From assembly GCF_918697925.1 (NCBI RefSeq), contig NZ_CAKKMF010000013.1, positions 1 through 64,000 on the forward strand: a DNA stretch of 64,000 nucleotides, read 5' to 3'. Each line of letters opens with the position of its first letter. The first letter of the stretch is position 1. The notes beneath the pieces are model-generated. The model did not search any database. It was given only the letters and a program-made list of their open reading frames with translations, and had not been told where the DNA came from. Shown piece after piece: positions 28,901-37,810 of this stretch. This DNA comes from Arthrobacter sp. Bi26 (GTDB lineage: Bacteria > Actinomycetota > Actinomycetes > Actinomycetales > Micrococcaceae). Made by a program: the position numbers and the translations under genes.

Positions 28901-31900
28901 ACCCTGGTCCGCTGCAGCGGGACCCTGCAGCGACACGCCGCCGACGCCCGCAACTTCTACCGGGACCTGTACTCCTCACGCGAGAGCAAGCGAGTGGTGG
29001 CTCGGGAACACTCTTCTCTCCTCGACGCCCCCACGAGGATCCTCTACGAAACGCAGTTCAAGTCCGGCACCGACAATCCGCAGGCGCCCAACGTCCTGGT
29101 CGCCACCCCCACGCTGGAGATGGGCATCGACATCGGAGACCTCTCCTGCGTCATGCTGGCCTCGCTGCCGACATCCGTGGCCTCCTACCTGCAACGGATT
29201 GGCCGGGCCGGCCGCCTGACGGGCAACTCACTTGTCCTCGCCTTCGTGCGTGGCCGCGGCGAGCACCTGCCTAAACTCCACGAACCGCTCTCCGTCATCA
29301 ACGGCGAGGTCCGGCCGCCTGCCACGTACTTGGATGCGGAAGAAATTCTGGGGCGCCAGTACGTGGCCCACGTCGCGGACCGCTTTGCCCGGGCGGCGGG
29401 CCGGCCGCACCCGGTTGACGCAATCCAAGCCCTCGGGAGCGTCGCACCGGGATCGTTCATCGGGGACCTGATCGAGGACGCCACGGCGAACGCTACCCAG
29501 TATCTCACCGAGTTCCTGGACCAGTTCGGCGCAAGGATTTCCGCAGACAGTGCCGCCCGTCTGACAGCGTGGGCGTCACGGCACGACGACGGCGAGCCCA
29601 GCGGCCTCGCCCGTCACCTGGTCCGGGCGGCGGGGGAGTGGAAGGCCGACGTCGACGAACTGGACACCCGCCGCAAGGAAATTGGCAACGCCCTGCCTGA
29701 GCTGGAGGAGGTCGCCGCCCTCGCGGACCGTCTGGACGACAAAACCTCAGACGCGCATCAGGCCGTCCGGACCGCCAGAGCCACCCTAAAAATGATCCGG
29801 GACCAGCTCAAACAGCTCCGCGGCCAGTACTGGATTTCGGTCCTGGAGGCCTACGGCATGCTCCCGAACTACACTCTCCTGGACGACTCGGTCAGCCTGG
29901 ATGTGGGGCTGTCCTGGAAAGACGCGGACACCCAGGAATTCGTTACGGAGACTAGGACGTACAACCGTGGCGCCTCGGTAGCGCTGAGCGAATACGCCCC
30001 CGGCGCCACGTTTTACGCGCAGGGTATGGAAATCCTGATTGACGCCGTGGACCTGGGCCCCCAGCAAAGCCATATCCAAAAATGGCAGGTCTGCCCGCAA
30101 TGCGGCTGGATCAAGACCGATCTCGGCGCCGCCGCGGCCGTGCAGAACTGTCTGCGCTGCGGCACCTCGGCGATCGCGGACATGGGCCAGGTCCTGGACG
30201 TCGTGGTCATGAAGAAAGTCTCTGCCGAGGTCCGCCGGGACGAGGCCGCGATCAATGACCGCCGCGACAACCGCGTCCGGGAACGCTTCACGATTGTTGC
30301 CGCGGCGGACATCGACCCGCAGCACCTGCAGAAACGCTGGTTCGTGGAAGGCTACGACTTCGGCGTTGAATACTTCAACCGGGTGGACATCCGGTGGCTC
30401 AACACAGGCCGGACCGCCTCCAACGGCGGTGTGCGGACCATCGCCGGCGACGACGTCAGGACGCCCATGTTCCGGCTATGCTCCTACTGCGGCCAGCTGG
30501 ACCAATCCGCCAAGGAGAATCTGCCCACCGAGCACCGGTTCTGGTGCAAATACCGCAAGGCAGCCCAGGAAAGCGTCAGGGAAGTGGTGCTGGCCCGGGA
30601 ACTCAACACCCAGGGCGTGGTCCTGCACCTGCCCCTGGACGTGACCTATGGCGACGATTTCTCGGTGCCCAGCCTCCAGGCAGCCCTGCTGTTGGGTCTT
30701 CAGAAGGTTCTGGGCGGGGCCCCGGACCACCTCGGAGTACTTCGGATCAACGATCCGGCGCATGGCGGAAGCCGGATTGCCCTCATGCTGCACGACAAAG
30801 TCCCCGGCGGCACGGGCTACCTGGCCGAGTTCGCGAATGCCGAGCGTGTGTGGGAACTGCTGCACGCTGCGTGGCAGACCGTGCGCGACTGCAGCTGCCG
30901 CTTCGAGGAGCGGCTGGCCTGCCATCACTGCCTGCTTCCCTTCGCCGATCCGTGGACGGTGGACAAGGTGGCGCGTGCCAGTGCGGAACGTCTGCTCGGC
31001 CTGCTGCTGCGCTCCGGTGAGGCCGCCAGCGACGGCGCCGTCGTCCCGCCGTCGTTCACCGACTGGACTGTCACGGAAGAGGCGCCCGACGCCGAGACCT
31101 CGATCGAATCGCTGCTGGAAAAGCGGTTCCGGAAGGCCTGGATGGACCGGCTCAAGGCGGTGGGCGCACACACGAAGGTGACGCCCGGTGCGCTGGCGGA
31201 CACCATCACCTTCCGGATCCCAGGGCAGCAGTTCCAATGGCAGCTCATCCCGCAGGTGGATGTTGCAGGAACCCGCCCCGACTTCCTGCTCAAGGGACCG
31301 CCGGACCCGAACTTCCCCGTGCTGGCGATCTACACGGACGGCTTCACCTTCCATGCTTCCCCGGAACACAACAGAATCGCGGACGACGCTACCAAGCGCG
31401 ACAAGCTCCGGCACAGCTCTGAGCTCTCCGGGGCCGCGGTGCCGTGGGCGGTGACGTGGCAGGACGTGGAAGCGTTCGAAGCCGGTCCTTCGGCGCCGGT
31501 GGTGCTGCCTTCCTGGGCCAATGCCAAGCTCAACGCGCAGCTCATGGCCAACTATCCCGTGAATGCCGCGATCATGGACCTGCTGGGCAGGGACGCGATG
31601 ACGATGCTCTGGGAATGGGTCAACCGGCCGGATCCCGAGGCCTGGGCGAACTTCTCGGAACTTGTGCCGCTCATGCTGATGGCGCAGCGGCCCGAGCCCG
31701 GCGACGCGGAAGCGATGTATGCGCACGCGGCGGCGCTCTCGCAAGGCGCGACGCCGGCTCTGCCTGCTGGCACAGTCACGGCCTGGACGTACAGTTCGGG
31801 GAGCCTGGGGTTCGCGGCGGCCGGGTCGCCCAAGAGTCTGTCCACGATCGCCGTCGGACTGTGCCTGGACGACAGGGCAGAAGCGGTCGGTTCGCCCGCG

Positions 31901-32317
31901 CACGAGGCGTCCTGGCGCGAGTGGTTGCGGCTCTCCAACCTCCTGGCGTTCAAGCCAATCGGGCTGACGATCGGATCGGTGATGTCTACGGTCAGCGCTG
32001 GCGGATCGGTCGAGGAAGAGGCCGCGCGGCTGGAGATGTCAGACGGGCTCAGCCCTGCCTGGAACGAGCTGCTGGAGCAGGCCACCGAGTTCGAGAAGAC
32101 TCTGCTGCTGGCGATTGCCAATGCGGATATCAGTGCTTTGCCGGAACTCGGGTTCGAGGTCGACGGCCTGCCGGTCTCGATCGCGTGGCCGGAGTACCGG
32201 ATCGCCGTCGTGCTGGACGGCGACGGCGGGCGCTCTGAACTTCAGGCCGCCGGCTGGGCCACCGTGGGAACAGACGTTGACAATATTCGGGAACTGCTGA
32301 AGACGAAGGGAGCTTGA
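25949..32317 (+). CDS. Giant DUF1998 DEAD/DEAH helicase with C-terminal nuclease-like domain (DruE/MrfA-like)
   Basis: 2122-aa SF2 helicase. Walker A is TTGTGSGKTEAFLYP at 107-121, the Walker B variant VVLDEFHTYDGAQGTD near 235, motif III ATSATLGS near 292 and motif VI LQRIGRAGRLTGNS near 1080. Several zinc-ribbon-like cysteine pairs follow (CPSC, CKVC, CPQCGW...CLRCG, CSYCG). The DUF1998 region near 1540-1690 includes DKVPGGTGYLAEF and CRFEERLACHHC. Residues ~1730-1870 (TRPDFLL..., LAIYTDGFTFH, DDATKRDKLRHSSELSG) resemble a Vsr/DUF559-like PD-(D/E)XK nuclease. Size and layout recall DruE of Druantia and the MrfA/YprA helicases, and are unlike canonical DrmA. Both flanking genes are within 1 nt, so it belongs to the operon. 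The nuclease call is inference. Confidence 0.8.
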   Translation: MSELLPTTQAGELRRGLSDYLATTFALTDGNAQTAIKDFLADPEQGLFKGAYVRLRLPFETAEPGWRDCLDWYEGFGPYGHQAKAFQRLSSKGSAGAPRRPEPTLVTTGTGSGKTEAFLYPILDHVLRAKRDGITGIKALILYPMNALANDQAKRLAELLTTHAELSGVTAGLYTGQKDTNRTRVAPDGLINDRDVFHQDPPDILLTNYKMLDMLLLRHTDAPLWQKSATSLQYVVLDEFHTYDGAQGTDVAMLLRRLGLTLKSYWPDDLTGRPHGLGEEDRARPLGRATPVATSATLGSKGDPDAMLRFAETVFGEVFPPESVITESRLTEEAWTGLGNRTVQGRDLHAIAADITTTNSAVAELREAGGGPEAVVGPILKTLFDEPPADLLDAIRTHPLTAALLTHASTAVALSDLTNAIFPSHSLSAEVRPDAAEEFISHVIALLSHIRARHGRGALTVETHLWIREMSRVDAAVDTSPRFRWADDGVDQSHDMFLPALYCRHCGRSGWGAVLAPTGMDLELDDSKIREARVTNNPRFRTLISAAAEADIIEFHQDGSEQVQGLHWLHTVNRGLSSMPPKADSADLAEGRIIPVLMLTGQDADDQSKKDVCPSCLAKDGIAFMGSAIATMLSVSISNLFGAEGLNDEEKKALVFTDSVQDAAHRAGYVQSRSHTMTLRTALRRALGEQPATLSELVDAAIGRADTPGTRYQLIAPEFVDRQSFRPFWDPKASPAERVRARRFAKRRLQFDALLELGLQSRTGRTLELTGSLAVETDAGNPTRMLSVARKAYDSALHQTMVGETTPTQQQLLQWIRGTVERVRLQGGVHHEWLKGYIATDGKRWQIWGGRPKGEGMPAFPSGRPAPAFPRIGSAAAATDNLDGVTSSASWYARWTARCLGVAPADSGYLAKALITALADDGTFGSSKSNSGADVYWLDPEKIVLSVPEAEDLAAGRHTVQCKVCQAITPGSLTVIDQLVGGPCTLVRCSGTLQRHAADARNFYRDLYSSRESKRVVAREHSSLLDAPTRILYETQFKSGTDNPQAPNVLVATPTLEMGIDIGDLSCVMLASLPTSVASYLQRIGRAGRLTGNSLVLAFVRGRGEHLPKLHEPLSVINGEVRPPATYLDAEEILGRQYVAHVADRFARAAGRPHPVDAIQALGSVAPGSFIGDLIEDATANATQYLTEFLDQFGARISADSAARLTAWASRHDDGEPSGLARHLVRAAGEWKADVDELDTRRKEIGNALPELEEVAALADRLDDKTSDAHQAVRTARATLKMIRDQLKQLRGQYWISVLEAYGMLPNYTLLDDSVSLDVGLSWKDADTQEFVTETRTYNRGASVALSEYAPGATFYAQGMEILIDAVDLGPQQSHIQKWQVCPQCGWIKTDLGAAAAVQNCLRCGTSAIADMGQVLDVVVMKKVSAEVRRDEAAINDRRDNRVRERFTIVAAADIDPQHLQKRWFVEGYDFGVEYFNRVDIRWLNTGRTASNGGVRTIAGDDVRTPMFRLCSYCGQLDQSAKENLPTEHRFWCKYRKAAQESVREVVLARELNTQGVVLHLPLDVTYGDDFSVPSLQAALLLGLQKVLGGAPDHLGVLRINDPAHGGSRIALMLHDKVPGGTGYLAEFANAERVWELLHAAWQTVRDCSCRFEERLACHHCLLPFADPWTVDKVARASAERLLGLLLRSGEAASDGAVVPPSFTDWTVTEEAPDAETSIESLLEKRFRKAWMDRLKAVGAHTKVTPGALADTITFRIPGQQFQWQLIPQVDVAGTRPDFLLKGPPDPNFPVLAIYTDGFTFHASPEHNRIADDATKRDKLRHSSELSGAAVPWAVTWQDVEAFEAGPSAPVVLPSWANAKLNAQLMANYPVNAAIMDLLGRDAMTMLWEWVNRPDPEAWANFSELVPLMLMAQRPEPGDAEAMYAHAAALSQGATPALPAGTVTAWTYSSGSLGFAAAGSPKSLSTIAVGLCLDDRAEAVGSPAHEASWREWLRLSNLLAFKPIGLTIGSVMSTVSAGGSVEEEAARLEMSDGLSPAWNELLEQATEFEKTLLLAIANADISALPELGFEVDGLPVSIAWPEYRIAVVLDGDGGRSELQAAGWATVGTDVDNIRELLKTKGA

Positions 32318-32318
32318 T

Positions 32319-34604
32319 ATGGCGCTGGTGACATGGATCAAGCAGAAGGACAAGATCGACGGCACCATGAAAAACAAGGTGTACTCCTTCTTTGAGAAGC
32401 TCCAGAAGGACGACACCGCGCCGGGGCTCCACATCGAACCCATGCATACGCCCGCGGACCCCCGCGTCCGGACAGGCCGGATAGACCTCAACTACCGGGC
32501 CGTACTCTTCAAAGTCGCCTTCGACACCATCCCGCACTACTTCTATTACGGCGCCTGGCCGCACGACGAGGCAATCGACATCGCCCGCTCCAGCGTGCTT
32601 CAGGTGAACTCCGTCAACGGTGTCCTGGAGGTCATCCGGGCCTCCACGCCCGACGGCGATGCGGCTTCTGTCCCGCCGGTTCCTTCTGTTACGCCAGTTG
32701 TTCCTGATGGTCCGACGCCGGAGCCTGACACCGAGCCAGAAGTGCCGCAGTCGCCGCACGGCGAGACGGCCGAGCCCTGGACGAACCCGCTTCTTGGGTG
32801 CGGCATGGATCCAGCTGGATTGGTTTCAGAACTTGGCCTCGCCGCGGATCTTGTGGGCCGGGCCTTCGCCGCGTCCTCGGACGAAGAACTCCTGGACGTC
32901 TTGGACGAGGCGCCGGAGTGGCAGGCGACTGCACTCCTTGAGCTGGCTGCCGGCACTTCCGTGCAAGAAGTCCAGGACAAGCTGGCGCTGAGCCGCTACG
33001 TGGACGACCCGCAGGCGACTGAAGAGGAGAAGATCCGGAAGTCCCTGGAGCATCCCGCCACGAAGATGCAATTCACATTTGTGGGCGACAACTCGGACGA
33101 GCTCAAAAAGGTCATCGAAGGTGGGGACTTCGATTCCTGGCGGACGTTCCTTCATCCGGAACAGCGTGTCTACTCGGAACGCCGCTACAACGGCTCCTTC
33201 CGCCTCTCCGGTGGTGCCGGAACAGGCAAAACCGTGGTCCTTCTCCACCGCGCCCGGATGCTGGCCGCCACTGAACCGGCCTCGCGGATTGTTCTGACGA
33301 CCTACACGACAACCCTGGCAGATTCGCTGGAAAACGGATTGTCGAAGCTGGATGCGGATCTTCCGCGGGCGGCAAAGCCAGGAGCACCCGGCATCTACAT
33401 TTCCGGTGTGGATTCACTCGTCAGCAAGGTGTTTCGCGGTGCCCAGGAAACCGAGCAGCGCCGCGCCATGAAGGATCTCTTCGGGCTCGAGGTCTCTGCG
33501 CCGGGGAAGATTGTGGACGCGGATAGTGCCCGCCAGCAATGGGAGTCAGCCCTGGCCGACGTCGATCATCAGCTGGAACTCGAGCTCGCCAACCCGACGT
33601 TCCTCCAGCAGGAATACGAAACCGTGATCCTGCCCAACTTCATCAGCGGCAAGGACGAGTACCTAAAGGTTCCCCGCGCCGGCCGCGGCACGGCCTTGAA
33701 CCGGGCGAAACGGCTTGCAGTCTGGAAAGTCGTGGAAGCCTACCGGTACTACAACCGCATCGAGATGCATGCCTCGTTCGTGGAGCTGGCGCACCTCGCT
33801 GCCCTGGTGCTTCGCCGGCGTGCAGAGGCCAGCGAAGCCCGTCTTGTTGATCATGTACTGATCGATGAAGCGCAGGACTTGCACGCCGGCCACTGGCTGT
33901 TCCTCCGGGAGCTGGTCCAGCAGGGACCGGATGACCTTTTCATCGCAGAGGACTCGCACCAGCGCATCTACGGCCAGAAGGTCCCTTTGTCCCGTTTCGG
34001 GATTGGCATCGTCGGCCGTTCACGCAGATTGACGCTCAATTACCGCACCACCCAGCAGAACCTGGCCTACGCCGTCGGGCTTCTTAGCGGAGCTCCGGTG
34101 ACAGATATTGAAGGCGAGCAGGAGTCAATTAATGGCTATACCTCCTCGCGGGTAGGGCCACGGCCGGAAGAAATAGCCTCCGCTTCGATCGCCGAGGAAC
34201 TGGACAACCTTGCTGGCTACCTGCGGAAGTGGAAAGACGAAGGGGTGCCGCTGGAGACCGTCGGAATCCTGGTCCGCTCGAATTTCCAGGTCGGCAAAGT
34301 CATCAACGGGCTGAACGAACGCGATCTTGAAGCCAGGACGGCTGGTGCAGCGACGGTGCTTGGTGTGCCGTCCGTGATGACAATGCACCGGTCGAAGGGT
34401 ATGGAGTTCACCCGGGTGGTTCTTTTTGGGATTTCGGACCAAACCCTGCCCGCTTCCTACCAGGTGAAGGACTTGGCGCCGGCGGAGCAGACCGACGCCA
34501 TTCTCCGTGAACGGTCGCTGCTGTACGTCGCGGCAACACGCGCACGCGACGGCTTGGTCGTGTCGTGGAGCGGCAAACCGTCGGAGCTGCTTGGTACAAA
34601 GTAG
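32319..34604 (+). CDS. UvrD/Rep-type helicase with RelE-like N-terminal domain
   Basis: 761 aa. The first ~100 residues (MKNKVYSFFEKLQKDD, GLHIEPMH, DPRVRTGRIDLNYRAVLFKV, HYFYYGAWPHDEAIDIA) resemble the RelE/ParE toxin fold with its basic R-x-G-R-I-D...YRAVLF core. An SF1 helicase follows: GGAGTGKTVVLLHRARMLA near 297, VLIDEAQDLHAGHW near 511, LTLNYRTTQQNLAYAVG near 571, MTMHRSKGMEFTRVVLFG near 689 and LLYVAATRARDGLVV near 734. The toxin-like part may act as a nucleic-acid sensor rather than a free toxin; this is inference. It starts 1 nt after the DUF1998 helicase stop and is followed after 43 nt by the DUF3883 gene. Confidence 0.82.
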   Translation: MALVTWIKQKDKIDGTMKNKVYSFFEKLQKDDTAPGLHIEPMHTPADPRVRTGRIDLNYRAVLFKVAFDTIPHYFYYGAWPHDEAIDIARSSVLQVNSVNGVLEVIRASTPDGDAASVPPVPSVTPVVPDGPTPEPDTEPEVPQSPHGETAEPWTNPLLGCGMDPAGLVSELGLAADLVGRAFAASSDEELLDVLDEAPEWQATALLELAAGTSVQEVQDKLALSRYVDDPQATEEEKIRKSLEHPATKMQFTFVGDNSDELKKVIEGGDFDSWRTFLHPEQRVYSERRYNGSFRLSGGAGTGKTVVLLHRARMLAATEPASRIVLTTYTTTLADSLENGLSKLDADLPRAAKPGAPGIYISGVDSLVSKVFRGAQETEQRRAMKDLFGLEVSAPGKIVDADSARQQWESALADVDHQLELELANPTFLQQEYETVILPNFISGKDEYLKVPRAGRGTALNRAKRLAVWKVVEAYRYYNRIEMHASFVELAHLAALVLRRRAEASEARLVDHVLIDEAQDLHAGHWLFLRELVQQGPDDLFIAEDSHQRIYGQKVPLSRFGIGIVGRSRRLTLNYRTTQQNLAYAVGLLSGAPVTDIEGEQESINGYTSSRVGPRPEEIASASIAEELDNLAGYLRKWKDEGVPLETVGILVRSNFQVGKVINGLNERDLEARTAGAATVLGVPSVMTMHRSKGMEFTRVVLFGISDQTLPASYQVKDLAPAEQTDAILRERSLLYVAATRARDGLVVSWSGKPSELLGTK

Positions 34605-34647
34605 TCACAATACTTGTGAAGATCAGTGACAACCATTTGGGGGAGCA

Positions 34648-35643
34648 ATGACGGTTAGTGCGGTTGGGAAAAAAGCACGATGGTGGGACGGCGACGCCTC
34701 GCAGCGTTACTGGATGGAACTGGTCAACGTGGACACCTGGGGGAGCGAGCTCATTGCTCCGGATACATCCCGATATGACCTGATGCACGATGTGCGAATT
34801 GGCGATGTGGTTCTTCACTGGGTGGGGAAAAATAATCCCATGGGATTCAAATCGGGGATGTACGGCGCCTCAATTGTGGCGGGCGAGTTGCAGCCCCGGG
34901 CGGGGGACTGGTTCGGCAAGCCGGCCAACACGATTCCCCTCACCAAGTACACCGCGCTTTCCCGGCCATACCTGCTGACAGACCTTCGGGCGGACCACCA
35001 GGAAGACATTCTTGGCGTCAAAAGCGAACTTGAACGAGACTTTACGGACACGGCCGGCCTCACGATCTACTTTCCGTTCCAGAAGCATCCGACCAGCGGA
35101 CTCAAACCAAATCAGGGCTATCTCTTCAAACTACCCGCGGAAGTAATCAAAACGGTCTACGGGTTGCTGCCTGATAGTGACTGGGGTGGATTCGATATTC
35201 CGCTCGTTGCGCCGCCAGTTGGGGGACAGAACGGCGTCAAGCAGCGCTACGCGGGTTTCTGTGCTGACCCGATATTGAAGAAGGCCATTGAGATGCAGGC
35301 AGTCCGGCAGGCGACTGCTCATTACGAGGCGGCCGGGTACAGCGTCGACGACGTCGGCGCCTACCGTTCCTACGATTTGCTCGCCAAGCGCGGAGGCGAG
35401 GAGCGTCACATCGAAGTCAAGGGCTCTCAGGGTTACGTCCAGAAGGTCATCCTGACACGCAATGAGGTGACGCACGCCAATGACTATGGCCCGACGGATC
35501 TTGTTGTGGTGGCGGACATCCAGTGGGAGCGCCACCTCGACGGTTCTATCGCCACCGATAACGGGACGATGAGCGTCTACCCCGATTGGCGGCCATCGCC
35601 AGAGAACCTGAAGCCGCTGAGCTACGAGTACTTCCTGGACTAA
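34648..35643 (+). CDS. EVE-like/DUF3883 restriction-type nuclease
   Basis: 331 aa. The N-terminal ~150 residues (YWMELVNVDTWGSELIAPD, IGDVVLHWVGKNNPMGFKSG, YGASIVAGEL) look like an EVE/PUA-type domain, a family that reads modified bases. Residues ~235-331 match DUF3883, a PD-(D/E)XK nuclease-like domain: SYDLLAKRGGEERHIEVKGS supplies the D...E-V-K triad near 244-258, followed by KVILTRNEVTHANDYG. The start ATG at 34648 has GGGGGAGC at a good distance. As last gene of the operon it would be a candidate modification-dependent effector cutting DNA; the target base cannot be read from the sequence. Confidence 0.75.
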   Translation: MTVSAVGKKARWWDGDASQRYWMELVNVDTWGSELIAPDTSRYDLMHDVRIGDVVLHWVGKNNPMGFKSGMYGASIVAGELQPRAGDWFGKPANTIPLTKYTALSRPYLLTDLRADHQEDILGVKSELERDFTDTAGLTIYFPFQKHPTSGLKPNQGYLFKLPAEVIKTVYGLLPDSDWGGFDIPLVAPPVGGQNGVKQRYAGFCADPILKKAIEMQAVRQATAHYEAAGYSVDDVGAYRSYDLLAKRGGEERHIEVKGSQGYVQKVILTRNEVTHANDYGPTDLVVVADIQWERHLDGSIATDNGTMSVYPDWRPSPENLKPLSYEYFLD

Positions 35644-35681
35644 GCAACCGATTTAAGGCGACATGGACTGGAGCTCAACCT

Positions 35682-35713
35682 GTTTGGGGGGTCGGAGGTC
35701 CGACCCCCCAAAC
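35682..35713. terminator. Perfect bidirectional terminator between the two defence operons
   Basis: A 15-bp perfect stem (GTTTGGGGGGTCGGA pairing with TCCGACCCCCCAAAC) with a 2-nt loop lies 39 nt after the + strand operon and 7 nt before the 3' end of the - strand operon. The A/T ends of the stem give a short T- or A-flank on each strand, so it can stop transcription from both sides. Confidence 0.85.
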
Positions 35714-35719
35714 AAGATG

Positions 35720-37810
35720 TCAGTAAACCTTGTCGGCAAGCTTGTCTGCGAGGTCCGCAGGTGCAAAATCGTTCGTGTGGTAGGTAGTCCACCCCTGCTC
35801 CGCGAGCCAGTCATCACGTTCGTCATCCCGCTCGACAAGCACTGCCACGCGCGCAGTCGCCCACGAGAGATCCACTTGCCACTGGTTGTCGGGGCCGATG
35901 TCGGCACCCCAATCCCCGAGCTCTACATCGACTTCCACGAGCTCGGGAATGAGTTCCTGGAGCTCGGGACCGGATTCGGAGAAGACCGTCAGCCACGGGC
36001 TCTGACGAATGCTGAGAGGGATGTTGTCGTTGAGGGGTACGTCCGAAACGCCCGGTTTCTCAACGCCAGCCACGGCGATGGGGTTGAGCGCTGCCCAATC
36101 CTTGAAACCAAGCCCGATCTGACCATGGACGCCAAAAAGTGACCCCCGGTCGAGATTGGAATTGAACAGCTCACAGCTTGTTTCCGGCACAAGGACGCAG
36201 CAGTGGCAGGCGGCCAGGTTACGTGCATCGGTACCAGAACCGCGGGATTCGATGCAGACAGGATCCGCTGAACACCACGACGTGCGGAACAGTCCTTCGT
36301 CCAAAGCAGGCCCGAGGCGCCTGGGGCTCGCCTGTGCAGCGATGCCGCCCAGGCTGCCTGCAGAGTCGGACGATGCCGTATACAAGAGCACTCCGACTTG
36401 ATCCGGACCCACATAGAGCCGTTCGCGAATCGATGACGCAGGGTAGCCGGCGTCCAGCGAAAGCTGGTCGATGATGATGTGGGACAACGTGTGAATCAGG
36501 GTCTCCACGATGCTGACGGGAACCGGGTCCTGACCGCGCTGCTCAGCCGCACGTTTCGCGTTTAGGCGGAGGGTTTTCTCCCTGCCGGCTGCGAAGTCCG
36601 TTTCAGCCCAAGCCTCAACCTGTGATCGGTCCAGAGCCACAAAGAGTCCCTCACCCAGCGTCTCAATTGCGGGCAGCCAGTTCTGGCGGTTGTCGTCAGG
36701 TGAAAGCGGCGACAGCTTGGCGTCAGGCTTGTCTTCACTCCTTGGATGCAACCGGCTAAAGCCGTACAGTGCGCGGACCTCCCTGAGCCGGGTGACCTTT
36801 CGCGCGGCCTTGATCCAGTGCTGGTGGGCCTCAGGCACTGCCACTTTCTCGGCGACGAAGTCGGTGTCCGGGCTGTCCCGGCGCCCGTTCATCAGCGCTA
36901 GGAATTCTTGCTCCCTGAGCTGTTCTTCAGAGAGCTCAGTTTCCTCATTGCCGTGGAATTGGCGCTTAATTTCTGCGCGAAGTTCGTCAGCTGAGAAGCG
37001 GCCGTCAAATTCCTGCACCACGCCCTCAAGAACCCAGGTGGAGCCGGGCTCCAGAGCCTGCGGTTGACTAAGCTGGGAGGCTTTTGACGTCACCACCTTG
37101 GCGAGAAACTCGGAGTAGGGCGGAATGGAAATCGCGGACCGAACCACGGGGAACCAAACATTCGAGGCGCCACGCTGAACCGTCTTGGGCGCTTTGCCGC
37201 AGTCGCGTTCCCGGTAGCCATAACCGAGCCACGGTCGGTTTCCCTGGCACTTCATTTCCTTTAGCGCGACGGAGTTGAACGCGTCTGCCATAGTCCGAGA
37301 TTTCCCGCACGAGCACCGAACCACCATGTCGGCGAGCGACGAAGTGCGGCCCTCGGAAGCGAGCGATAGCAGATGGTCAGAGTCGCCGCTTGGCGTGAAA
37401 CCGTGCACCCAGTAGGAATACGGGAAGTCATCGATATGTCCGTCCTCGCATGCCACGACAAAGCGGGACGGCGTGAGCGGTGCCAGGGACTTGCACAAGC
37501 CACACTTAGGGTCTTCGTAGGAGGCCTGCAGCTGCTGAATACGTCCTAGTCGGTTGCAACTGGGGCACACGAGCATTTGCGGAAAACGGACAACCGGAAT
37601 CTTCCCGCGCGCGCCCGCCGGCGGCAGGAGAAGCTCGGCCACCCTCAAACTACGGGCCAGGCGTGGCTCACTGACCGGCTTCAGATGTTTCGTGTCCCAC
37701 TGATCGATGCTGGTGATCATGAAACTGTTGTTTTCGGCTGGGAAGAGGCTCCCTACCCCGAACGTGGAGATCAACTGGCTGCGTCGGGCAGCGTAGGTCT
37801 TTCTAGCCAA
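35720..37810 (-). CDS. drmB: DrmB, DUF1998-domain protein
   Basis: 696 aa. The opening RRSQLISTFGVGSLFPAE is the typical DrmB start (R..QLI..FG.GS). Zinc-ribbon cysteines occur at MLVCPSCNRLGRI...KCGLC near 98-125 and CSCGKS near 182. The C-terminal DUF1998 block AACHCCVLVPETSCELFNSNLDRGSLFG near 548-575 is diagnostic. In DISARM DrmB forms a complex with DrmA that loads on DNA ends. Its start overlaps the end of the drmA gene by 8 nt. It is the last gene of the - strand operon and ends at the shared terminator. Confidence 0.9.
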   Translation of the reverse strand: MARKTYAARRSQLISTFGVGSLFPAENNSFMITSIDQWDTKHLKPVSEPRLARSLRVAELLLPPAGARGKIPVVRFPQMLVCPSCNRLGRIQQLQASYEDPKCGLCKSLAPLTPSRFVVACEDGHIDDFPYSYWVHGFTPSGDSDHLLSLASEGRTSSLADMVVRCSCGKSRTMADAFNSVALKEMKCQGNRPWLGYGYRERDCGKAPKTVQRGASNVWFPVVRSAISIPPYSEFLAKVVTSKASQLSQPQALEPGSTWVLEGVVQEFDGRFSADELRAEIKRQFHGNEETELSEEQLREQEFLALMNGRRDSPDTDFVAEKVAVPEAHQHWIKAARKVTRLREVRALYGFSRLHPRSEDKPDAKLSPLSPDDNRQNWLPAIETLGEGLFVALDRSQVEAWAETDFAAGREKTLRLNAKRAAEQRGQDPVPVSIVETLIHTLSHIIIDQLSLDAGYPASSIRERLYVGPDQVGVLLYTASSDSAGSLGGIAAQASPRRLGPALDEGLFRTSWCSADPVCIESRGSGTDARNLAACHCCVLVPETSCELFNSNLDRGSLFGVHGQIGLGFKDWAALNPIAVAGVEKPGVSDVPLNDNIPLSIRQSPWLTVFSESGPELQELIPELVEVDVELGDWGADIGPDNQWQVDLSWATARVAVLVERDDERDDWLAEQGWTTYHTNDFAPADLADKLADKVY

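Noticed and set aside
27473..28936. 487-codon - strand frame inside the DUF1998 helicase gene
   Set aside because: Long antisense frames are common in GC-rich genes. The + strand frame has helicase and zinc-ribbon motifs; this one has none. The same holds for 25952-27223 and 30476-31903.
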